Positions 56,996 to 64,000 of a DNA stretch of 64,000 nt are shown here, one piece after another. Each line of letters opens with the position of its first letter. Positions within the stretch are counted from its first letter, which is position 1. Origin of the DNA: Verrucomicrobium spinosum DSM 4136 = JCM 18804 (GTDB taxonomy: Bacteria; Verrucomicrobiota; Verrucomicrobiia; Verrucomicrobiales; Verrucomicrobiaceae); NCBI RefSeq assembly GCF_000172155.1, contig NZ_ABIZ01000001.1, positions 7,039,105 through 7,103,104 on the forward strand, in the 5' to 3' direction. The position numbers and the translations under genes are program-made. The notes under the pieces are model-generated. The model was not told the origin of the DNA. It saw only the letters and a program-made list of their open reading frames with translations, and searched no databases.

Positions 56996-59425
56996 TCACC
57001 GAACAGCGGTGGCCGCTGAGGAGGCTCCCACACTGTTGCCACCAGGGTCGATAACCCGCACGGTGACGAAGAAGAGCACGTTCTTGCGCTCCACATTCGA
57101 AACCTTGCTCTGGAAGGCGCGGCCTACGAGGGGGAGATCCCCCACCACGGGCACCTTGTCGTCGATCTTGTGCCGCTTCTCAAACGTCACCCCGCCCAAC
57201 ACCACGGTGTTGCCATCCCAGACGGACACGGAAGTGGTGATCTTGTTTGTACGGAAGATCGGCTGCAGGATGTCATTGGGCACGTTGAAGAACACATCCG
57301 CACCGCCGATACCGACAGGGGCTGAGTTCTGGATGTCTGTCCCGTAGTCGATAAAGCCCTCGAACTCCACTGAGGAGGGGACCAGATTCAGATCCACAGT
57401 GCGGTTACCGGAGCCAACCACGGGCTCAACTTCCAGCGTGATGCCCACATCACGCTTTTCAAAGGCGGTCGGCGTGGAGGGTGTGATGGGAGCAAAGTTC
57501 GCCACGTACTGAACGCCGTTGACGTTGGCGCTCAAGTTCTGGGGAATCTGCGGAGGATCAAACTCTGTCGGATATCGGAACTCCTTGGCAACCGTCACGT
57601 TGGCGCGCTGGCCGCTTTTCGTGATGACTGTCGGTGCAGCAAGAATATCGACCCCCTTGCTCTGCTTCAGACCGCGTAGCACCACCTGGAACTGCGGATC
57701 AGTGAACACTCCAGACACTGCGAAGAAACCAGGAGACTTGGAATTGGCCGATGGCACGGTGGCGCGACCGATCAGGCCATCAATGCTGGGCACTCCCAGG
57801 ATAGCACCGGAACTGCGCAATCCGCTGGTGACGGATTGACCAGGAAACGGAGCGGGATCATTGGGATCCGCCGTACCTGCACCACCGGCAAAAACGCGAT
57901 CCGAACCGGGAACGTTGAACTGACCCAAAAGCCAGTCAAAACCCAGCTCCTTCAGCCGGGTCTCGTTGATCTCGATCATCCGGACCTGAATCTCCACCTG
58001 CTTGGGCGTGGCATTCACGGCCTGGTCCACATACTCATCCACCAAGGTGAGGTTTTCCGCAGTGTTGTTGACGGAAAGAATGTTGGTGCCGGGGTTATAG
58101 GACGCACTGGCCCCGGGTGGGAAGAGAACACCGCGCTGCTCCAAAAATTCCTTCGCTCCCAAGCGTCGCATCTGCAGACCGCCGCCACCCGCAGGGGGAG
58201 CTGCGCCAAAAGGATCAACCGGGACTGCCGGAGCTGCACCACCCGCTGGAGCGGTTTGCAGGAAATCAGGGGGCACGCGATATTGCCTGGAAATCAGCGT
58301 CTCAGACTTCTCCGCCCGGGACGTGATCGTCACCGCATATTCGTCCACCCGGTACACCGAGCCAGTCATTTCCGTGGCATAACGAAGAATCTCCTCAAGC
58401 GGAACGGATGTCATGCTCATGGAGACAGGCTTGGCCCGGGTCTCTTCAGAGGCTTTAATGACAAAGGCCACCCCCTTCTTCTTGGGGTCCAGCTCACGAC
58501 TGCGAATGCGGAGGAACTCGATGACTTCTTCCAGGCTGGCGGACTGAAGGTCCACCATTGGCACGATGATGGACCGAAGCTTGATTTGGATGTTCTCTTT
58601 CGTGTTTTCCAGCGACCCCAAGGCCACGCCACCGGAGCCGAAAAGCTGCGACACATCGATCACGGGAACATTGTCCTCCCAGAGGGAGTCCACACCGGTC
58701 AACATCTTGGCCCTCGTGTGGTCGCGAGCGACATCATAATACTGGGCCTTGTGCTGCTCAGCCCGTTCCATGCCACGCCGGGCCGCACCATTGTACGGAT
58801 CGAGTCGCAGCACATCACGGAAACGCTCATTGGCCGCATCAAAGTCCCCCAAAGACATCAACCCCTGGCCGAGGCGGAGCTTTTCCTCCACCTCTGTCAC
58901 CTTGGCGATGTGTTCCGGCGTCAGCGCGGGCTCATACCGGGCTGGATCATCAAGACGCTTCTGCAAGGTGAGAGCATCCGTATAGCCAGGATTGAAGTCG
59001 TCCGCGAGGACAGAACTCAAAAGCGTGCGGGCCTCCGCATACTTGGCCTGTTCAGCCAGCTTCGCCGCTTGGGCCACAGCGACACGGGAGTATCCATCCC
59101 GGGCCTGATTCCTCACGGCTGCAGAAAGCGGGGCATCTGGAAGGAGATCCCACGCCTGGCGATACAGGCGCAGTGCGCTTTCGTAGTCACCTTTGTCATT
59201 GTGGGAATTCGCCTCGACCAGCAGGGCTTGAGCCTCCGCCACACGCGCATTGCGGCGCACCAGTTCCTGGTCGGCCAGGTTTCTGGCGTGGGGATTGCCC
59301 ACCGGGCCCGCCAAAGCGGCCCCAGCGACGCACAGTCCCACACACAACCCGAGGGCCCCGTACTTGACAAGGGTCGGCGTTCCCTTGCGCGAGGGTGTGT
59401 TGATGTTTGGTTTGCCTGGCTGCAT
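56996..59425 (-). CDS. Type IV pilus secretin, Amuc_1098 family
   Basis: 809 residues from ATG at 59425; starts at 59446 or 59473 would add 7-16. A short basic stretch and one hydrophobic signal (YGALGLCVGLCVAGAALAG) are followed by TPR-like repeats (residues about 40-250), an N1-type domain, a Pro/Gly linker, and the secretin core (QVEIQVRMIEINETRLKELGFDW, SKGVDILAAPTVITKSGQRA, VPVVGDLPLVGRAFQS). The core ends with the usual VLFFVTVRVID strand. It forms the outer-membrane ring for pilus or pseudopilus passage. The N-terminal TPR set is the mark of the verrucomicrobial Amuc_1098 family. No other pilus genes are in the window. Confidence 0.9.
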   Translation of the reverse strand: MQPGKPNINTPSRKGTPTLVKYGALGLCVGLCVAGAALAGPVGNPHARNLADQELVRRNARVAEAQALLVEANSHNDKGDYESALRLYRQAWDLLPDAPLSAAVRNQARDGYSRVAVAQAAKLAEQAKYAEARTLLSSVLADDFNPGYTDALTLQKRLDDPARYEPALTPEHIAKVTEVEEKLRLGQGLMSLGDFDAANERFRDVLRLDPYNGAARRGMERAEQHKAQYYDVARDHTRAKMLTGVDSLWEDNVPVIDVSQLFGSGGVALGSLENTKENIQIKLRSIIVPMVDLQSASLEEVIEFLRIRSRELDPKKKGVAFVIKASEETRAKPVSMSMTSVPLEEILRYATEMTGSVYRVDEYAVTITSRAEKSETLISRQYRVPPDFLQTAPAGGAAPAVPVDPFGAAPPAGGGGLQMRRLGAKEFLEQRGVLFPPGASASYNPGTNILSVNNTAENLTLVDEYVDQAVNATPKQVEIQVRMIEINETRLKELGFDWLLGQFNVPGSDRVFAGGAGTADPNDPAPFPGQSVTSGLRSSGAILGVPSIDGLIGRATVPSANSKSPGFFAVSGVFTDPQFQVVLRGLKQSKGVDILAAPTVITKSGQRANVTVAKEFRYPTEFDPPQIPQNLSANVNGVQYVANFAPITPSTPTAFEKRDVGITLEVEPVVGSGNRTVDLNLVPSSVEFEGFIDYGTDIQNSAPVGIGGADVFFNVPNDILQPIFRTNKITTSVSVWDGNTVVLGGVTFEKRHKIDDKVPVVGDLPLVGRAFQSKVSNVERKNVLFFVTVRVIDPGGNSVGASSAATAVR

Positions 59426-59589
59426 TTTCCCGATAAAGCACGTCATTAGAGCGCACCGGGCCAAAAAATACAATCTTCACGAACACGTTTTTGAACATTC
59501 TACGAGCCTGATGCATCCTGCACCGAAGTTTCAGATAACAAGCACGTTGAGAAAGTAGAGATTCTCACCTTAGTGCGCGCGACTCCCCT

Positions 59590-60819
59590 ATGTTCCCACG
59601 CTGTTCCCGACCGGCCTCCCGCCTGCTGACAACCCTTTTGCTGCCAGTCGCCACCCTGCTTGCGATGCAGGAGATGCCGGCGGAGGAGGCCGGAGCCGTT
59701 CCAGAGGTCATTGGCAAGGTGTACGACTGCAAGCCCGGCCCATGGGGAGAGCTCAAGTATTACTATATCTATCTGGAGGCCCCTGCCCATTTCACGGCCA
59801 AGTTCCCGATGCCCAACTCGGTCACCAAATGGTGTTTTGAAGGTCTGACTGAACCCGACCTGCGGGCGCTTTTCACCAGAGCCGGCCTGCCTCATGCCCT
59901 TCAGCAGTACCTGCTGGACCCCAAGCGCACTGTGGTGGAAAACGGCGTCCTCACTGTGTTCCCCCCCCTGCCTGACCTGGAGGCGATGAGCCTTAGCCAA
60001 CGACAGGTGATTTATGAGGAATTGGCCAAGTCTGACCTGAATGAGTATCACAAAAACCCGGTGCTGATCACGGGGAACAGTGTGAGCGAGTGGCTGCAAG
60101 GCACCAAGTTGAGCCCAGAACTGTTGGAGGTCATTCCCAAATTCGCGTACCGTCGTGGCAACATCCTGGCCTTCAGCGACTTGTCGGCCGTCCTCAACTA
60201 CGCAAAAAGCGACAAGGAGGCTCAGGACTTTTTCAAAACCGTCACCCGGACCCGCACGATGATCCTGCGCCTCTCAGTGGACGCGAACACAGACATCCAG
60301 CAACTGGCCGCCTACTGGACGGGGCGCAATCGCTTTAAGGACATCGAGCCCATCCTCCAGTCCGCCAAGGAGACGGAGAGCGTAGCCCTCATCGACATCA
60401 TCCACCTGCTACCCTCCATGGCGAGGCGTTATCTATATACCTACCCACCGATGGAGCTGGCCATCATGGGCAGGATGCCGGACTGCCACTGGACCTCCCT
60501 GAACTTCTTCAATCACTATGCCCGCCAGTACTTCCTCGACACCCGGCTGGCGGCTGACCATGTGCTGAACAGCTATGACCGTGTCGCCCCCCCTTATGAG
60601 TTCGGGGACGTGCTCATGTTTCTGGATGCCCACGGTCAGGCCATTCACTCGTGCGTGTACCTTGCGGATGACATCGTCTACACGAAGAACGGTGAAAATC
60701 TGGTCTCCCCCTGGCTTCTCATGAAGCTGGACGATGTCAAAAGCATCTACTTCCCCGTGAACGAAGGCTCCGTGCAAGGATTCCGCATAAAGGCCCCGGC
60801 CGGAGAGAGCCCCAAGTAG
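59590..60819 (+). CDS. Secreted protein with NlpC/P60-like cysteine hydrolase domain
   Basis: 409 residues with a signal peptide (LLTTLLLPVATLLA). Residues about 30-270 have no known family. The last 130 residues look like a divergent NlpC/P60 (papain-like) domain: catalytic Cys299 in GRMPDCHWTSLNFFN, the strand-turn GDVLMFLDAHGQ, and His353 in AIHSCVYLADDIVYTKNG. NlpC/P60 enzymes cut peptidoglycan stem peptides. The third polar residue is not clear to me. Divergent from the secretin gene, 164 bases apart. Confidence 0.6.
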   Translation: MFPRCSRPASRLLTTLLLPVATLLAMQEMPAEEAGAVPEVIGKVYDCKPGPWGELKYYYIYLEAPAHFTAKFPMPNSVTKWCFEGLTEPDLRALFTRAGLPHALQQYLLDPKRTVVENGVLTVFPPLPDLEAMSLSQRQVIYEELAKSDLNEYHKNPVLITGNSVSEWLQGTKLSPELLEVIPKFAYRRGNILAFSDLSAVLNYAKSDKEAQDFFKTVTRTRTMILRLSVDANTDIQQLAAYWTGRNRFKDIEPILQSAKETESVALIDIIHLLPSMARRYLYTYPPMELAIMGRMPDCHWTSLNFFNHYARQYFLDTRLAADHVLNSYDRVAPPYEFGDVLMFLDAHGQAIHSCVYLADDIVYTKNGENLVSPWLLMKLDDVKSIYFPVNEGSVQGFRIKAPAGESPK

Positions 60820-60826
60820 CCTCCTT

Positions 60827-62650
60827 CTATGGTGCCAGAGGGACAACATTGTCCTTGAGCGTGGTATGCTCACCTGCCATGGGACGCACTCGGCGCGTAT
60901 TGGCATCATAGGCATAGGCTTTGATTTGCTGCCCCTCTTTTTGCGAGCCCTGCGGGAGTTCAAAGACAGCCTCCCAAGCAAGATAGTGGGCAGGAAACGT
61001 CCGGCGCAAGAGCATGCGCTGATGAAAATCCTCCGGAAGCACCGGAGCTGACAACGCGATGAAACGCTCTTCCCCACCCGGGGCCGTGGCGCTGATCAGG
61101 ATCAGGTCGGCCAGATTCACCCGGTCCTTCGTCAGGCCGCAAGTGCCGCGCGCCAGCCAATGCCCACCGCCAAGCGAACTCAGGGAGCTAAAGCTGGCGA
61201 ATTTGTCTGGGATGGGACTGCCCTGCCGCCACTGGCTGACTCCCACCTCCTCCACGAACTTCACCCCCTTGAGCCGCTCGTGTGATCGAAGAAACTCCAC
61301 CCAGCCAGCCAGTTGATGTTTCTTTGAGTCCCACTGTACGAAGGGGTTGATGGGGAGCACCCGGACAAAATCCGTAGCGGCAGCTTCCGACACCATCCGC
61401 TGGTGGAAAAGCAAGAAGGAGTGACAACCCGCGGACCAGCCGGAGAAATGCCCCGCCATCAATCCAGCGACGGCAAACCCCAACACGCCATCCGGCACCC
61501 TGATCAAGCCACGCAGATCAGGATGGAAACAAAACGCTGCCACCAGAAACACCACGCCAAGCACCATGAAGAGCATGAAGGTGGCGTACCGGGGAGCCAG
61601 TGCCGTCTCGAGCAGCGACCCCATCCGCAGATAGCAGATCAGGGCCGCATTCCCACCCGCCCACGCCACACAGATCAGCCAGGGCAGCGCCGCCCGCCAG
61701 ACACCGCGGTGGCGAGCCTTGCCCACCAGCAGGAATGCGAGCGCCAAAACGATCGCCAGCAGCAGAGCTCCAGCAAACATGCTGACCCGAAACGCCTCCA
61801 CCACCGAACCCTGCCCCACGGTGTGCCCCAACAAAACCAGGACATATTGAATGGCCATGCCTGGCCGCGTCATGGCTTCATTCACACTGGCGTTCTTTGC
61901 CACTTCATCATTGGCACCAGGCAAAGCAAAATGAGCCAGCCAAGTGGCCATCATGATCGTGACCATCCAGATGGCCACTACAACCGCCTTCCGGCGGGGG
62001 GGCATTTCTGCTGGCATGGCCACCCCCACCATGGGCAGCAACAGAAGGCCCACCAGAAAACCCGACCCAAACGAGTTGGTCGCCACCACACTCAATCCCA
62101 AGGCAGCCACCCACCTCCAGGTCCGCCAGTTCTCTGCCGGGCGCAGCAACACCAGACCCGCCATGAGACAGGCCCCGGGGATGAAGTTCTGAAAGACAAA
62201 ATCCCAGATCCACGTGTGCCCATGGGCACCTGTAAAGATGCTCAGATTCGCCAGCAACATCAGCACGGGCCCGCGTGCCCCCGCCCCTTTCCACAGCGGC
62301 CGGGCCAGCAGCAGCACGGAGAGGGAAATGAGGAGCGAGAACCCCCAGCTCAATAACGGCAGCACGGACACATCGCCTCTCAGCCCATGCAGCGCTGCGA
62401 AATAGAACAGCTTGCCCACGGTGGAGGGGTGCCCGTTGTGAGGGCGGAAGATCTCCTCCCACGCCGCACGGCCCTCCACCCAGTTCTGGTATTGCTCGAC
62501 GAATGCCCAGGAATCGTGATACGGCAGGCGTGAGGCGAACGAGCCACACCAGTACAATACCACAAGTGCTGGAGACCAGGCCAGCAGCCAGAGAAGAAGA
62601 TGCCAAAGCCTGGCAAGAGGAGGGGAGGGGAGATTCGATGCCGGCGTCAC
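60827..62650 (-). CDS. Polytopic membrane protein, GT-C-like
   Basis: 607 residues. About ten hydrophobic helices run from residue 15 to 400 (for example LLLWLLAWSPALVVLYW, GSGFLVGLLLLPMVGVAM, FAGALLLAIVLALAFLL). After the first helix there is a conserved-looking loop YHDSWAFVEQYQNWVEGR with acidic residues, placed as in GT-C glycosyltransferases using lipid-linked sugars. A soluble C-terminal domain of about 190 residues follows. The family is not certain. Its stop faces the end of the cysteine-hydrolase gene, 7 bases away, so the genes converge. Confidence 0.65.
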   Translation of the reverse strand: MTPASNLPSPPLARLWHLLLWLLAWSPALVVLYWCGSFASRLPYHDSWAFVEQYQNWVEGRAAWEEIFRPHNGHPSTVGKLFYFAALHGLRGDVSVLPLLSWGFSLLISLSVLLLARPLWKGAGARGPVLMLLANLSIFTGAHGHTWIWDFVFQNFIPGACLMAGLVLLRPAENWRTWRWVAALGLSVVATNSFGSGFLVGLLLLPMVGVAMPAEMPPRRKAVVVAIWMVTIMMATWLAHFALPGANDEVAKNASVNEAMTRPGMAIQYVLVLLGHTVGQGSVVEAFRVSMFAGALLLAIVLALAFLLVGKARHRGVWRAALPWLICVAWAGGNAALICYLRMGSLLETALAPRYATFMLFMVLGVVFLVAAFCFHPDLRGLIRVPDGVLGFAVAGLMAGHFSGWSAGCHSFLLFHQRMVSEAAATDFVRVLPINPFVQWDSKKHQLAGWVEFLRSHERLKGVKFVEEVGVSQWRQGSPIPDKFASFSSLSSLGGGHWLARGTCGLTKDRVNLADLILISATAPGGEERFIALSAPVLPEDFHQRMLLRRTFPAHYLAWEAVFELPQGSQKEGQQIKAYAYDANTRRVRPMAGEHTTLKDNVVPLAP

Positions 62651-62776
62651 AATTTCCAGAATCGCATATGAAGCGCTTGTTCAACCATGAAAAAACCATT
62701 CCGCTCAGGTTGACGGCCAGAGAGGACAAGCGGAGAGGCTCAGTCTCCTTCCCTTTTTACTCTTCTACCTAACGTC

Positions 62777-63850
62777 ATGCGTATTCTCGTCACTGGAGCC
62801 TGTGGGTTTGTTGGCAGCCGGATCCTGCGCCAGTTGCGCGCCCTGTCTGAGAACTGGACCCTGGTCGGGCTGGACAATCTCTGCCGGGCGGGGAGCGAAC
62901 AAAACCGCGGGGCAATGAAGGACCTTGGAGTGAAGTTTTTTCACGGAGACGTTCGGTCAGCAAGCGACTTTGAATCCCTGCCCGCTGTGGACTGGGTCAT
63001 TGACGCCGCTGCGAACCCCAGCGTGCTGGCTGGCGTGGACGGAAAGTCCAGCAGCCGCCAGGTGATTGAACACAACCTCATGGGCACCGTGAACATGCTG
63101 GAGTACTGCCGCCGTCACAACGCTGGATTCATCCTCCTCAGTACGAGCCGTGTTTATGGGGTCGAACCCCTCTGCCGGATCCCTTTGAAACAACAGGGCG
63201 ATCGTTTTGTGGTGGATGAGGCTCAAACACTTGCACAGGGACTGTCCCCCCGCGGGGTGGATGAGACGTTCTGCACGGCCCCTCCTGTGTCGCTCTATGG
63301 CGTGAGCAAGAAGATGTCTGAAGACCTGGCACTGGAGTATGGCTGCACCTTCAAGCTGCCGGTGTACATCAACCGCTGCGGCGTCATGGCCGGGGCAGGT
63401 CAATTCGGTCGGGCGGACCAGGGGATCGTCGCCTTCTGGATCCACTCGTGGAGGGAGGAGCGCTCCCTGCGTTATCTCGGGTTTGGCGGCCACGGCTGGC
63501 AGGTGCGGGATGCCCTGCACCCGGATGATCTGGCCCGGCTCCTCTTCAAGCAGGTGCAGGCGGGCGACGCCAAGGACAAACCGCGCCTCGTCAATGTCGC
63601 GGGTGGGGTGGAGAGCTCCTTTTCCCTGGCGGAGCTCAGCGCCTGGTGCACCACCCGCTACAGCAGGGAGGTGCCTGTGGCAAAGGACGGCAGCGAACGG
63701 CCGTTCGACATCGCGTGGCTTTTGCTCGACGATGCGAAGGTCCGCCAGGCCTGGGACTGGCAGCCAGAGATCACGAGAGACCAATTGTTTGAAGAGGTCG
63801 CCGCCTTCGCCGATGCCCAGCCATCCTGGATGGCAGTATCAGCGTCTTGA
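62777..63850 (+). CDS. NAD-dependent epimerase/dehydratase (CDP-paratose 2-epimerase-like)
   Basis: 357-residue extended SDR. The dinucleotide loop is GACGFVGSR; the catalytic Tyr/Lys pair is YGVSK (SLYGVSKKMSED), preceded by LLSTSRVYG. The insertion with NRCGVMAGAGQFG and FGGHGWQVRDALHPDD resembles CDP-paratose/tyvelose epimerases, which make dideoxy sugars for O-antigens. Divergent from the polytopic membrane protein, 126 bases apart. The two could serve one surface-glycan route, but no other genes of such a cluster are in view before the window ends. Confidence 0.9.
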   Translation: MRILVTGACGFVGSRILRQLRALSENWTLVGLDNLCRAGSEQNRGAMKDLGVKFFHGDVRSASDFESLPAVDWVIDAAANPSVLAGVDGKSSSRQVIEHNLMGTVNMLEYCRRHNAGFILLSTSRVYGVEPLCRIPLKQQGDRFVVDEAQTLAQGLSPRGVDETFCTAPPVSLYGVSKKMSEDLALEYGCTFKLPVYINRCGVMAGAGQFGRADQGIVAFWIHSWREERSLRYLGFGGHGWQVRDALHPDDLARLLFKQVQAGDAKDKPRLVNVAGGVESSFSLAELSAWCTTRYSREVPVAKDGSERPFDIAWLLLDDAKVRQAWDWQPEITRDQLFEEVAAFADAQPSWMAVSAS

Positions 63851-64000
63851 GGTGAGCGGGACGTCGAACCCAGGGACGAGAGAACCCCTGGGCCGATTGA
63901 GGCGTGACCGCGTAAACGCGGAACTCCAACCCTGTTGAAGGACCCTTTCCATTTGAGGAAGAGCGGAGAGCTCAGAAGGGCCAACGGCCCCTCACCTTCC
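63851..64000. repeat. Dispersed hairpin repeat at the window end
   Basis: 63908-63930 is the exact reverse complement of the 23-base element found at 4530-4552, 4837-4859 and 19868-19890 (hairpin CCGCGTAAACGCGG plus GAACTCCAAC). A second hairpin, CCCAGGG/CCCTGGG, lies at about 63870-63892. No gene is seen. Confidence 0.7.

Overview
The window is GC-rich, dense chromosomal DNA from a free-living heterotroph, most probably a member of the Verrucomicrobiota (Verrucomicrobiales type). That assignment is an inference from gene content: an Amuc_1098-type pilus secretin, a secreted DUF6807 (PmoA-family) protein, large TPR proteins, a Ser/Thr kinase with an extracytoplasmic lectin-like domain, GlgE and a SMUG1-type glycosylase. 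The stretches between genes are unusually rich in hairpin repeats. There is no 16S rRNA gene, prophage, CRISPR array or complete insertion sequence.

Layout. 1-4.4 kb: cobalamin-dependent methionine synthase (metH, 5' end outside the window) carrying an in-frame insert of about 345 codons that encodes a zeta-toxin-like P-loop domain. 4.4-5.5 kb: tandem copies of a 263-bp unit with inverted ends, then tRNA-Tyr. 5.9-19.7 kb: central metabolism (gltB, glgX, pyk) around a 1,820-residue TPR protein with an embedded C39-like peptidase domain. 19.7-24 kb: repeats around a secreted hydrolase and a rifampin ADP-ribosyltransferase (arr). 24-27 kb: MocR-type regulator divergent from an AhpD-like gene, then a heptamer minisatellite directly before a cupin gene. 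27.6-32.5 kb: YmdB phosphodiesterase, peptidoglycan amidase, an epimerase-shikimate kinase fusion and queG. 32.8-35.5 kb: a three-gene cassette (DegT aminotransferase, GNAT, glycosyltransferase) likely used for surface glycans.

35.5-38.4 kb is an accessory islet bounded by dispersed repeats. It holds small orphan genes, a frameshifted lipoprotein gene and a PIN-like nuclease whose C-terminus copies the tip of single-stranded DNA-binding protein. 38.4-47.5 kb: DUF6807 protein, kinase-lectin fusion, SMUG1-like glycosylase, a minus-strand set (lipoprotein, outer-membrane efflux channel, PhyH dioxygenase) and a glycine-rich RRM RNA-binding protein. 48-56.6 kb: serine hydrolase, TPR protein, a MurU/AmgK-like pair (cell-wall sugar recycling), glgE, a CHASE2-like membrane protein and a beta-CASP RNase-like protein. 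57-63.9 kb: pilus secretin, a secreted cysteine-hydrolase-like protein, a polytopic membrane protein and a sugar-nucleotide epimerase.

Working together: glgX and glgE both act on alpha-glucan storage. The amidase and the MurU/AmgK pair touch peptidoglycan turnover and recycling. The strongest candidates for something undescribed are the metH insertion, the PIN-like nuclease with an SSB-type tail, the epimerase-AroK fusion, the giant TPR-C39 protein, and the repeat families between genes.
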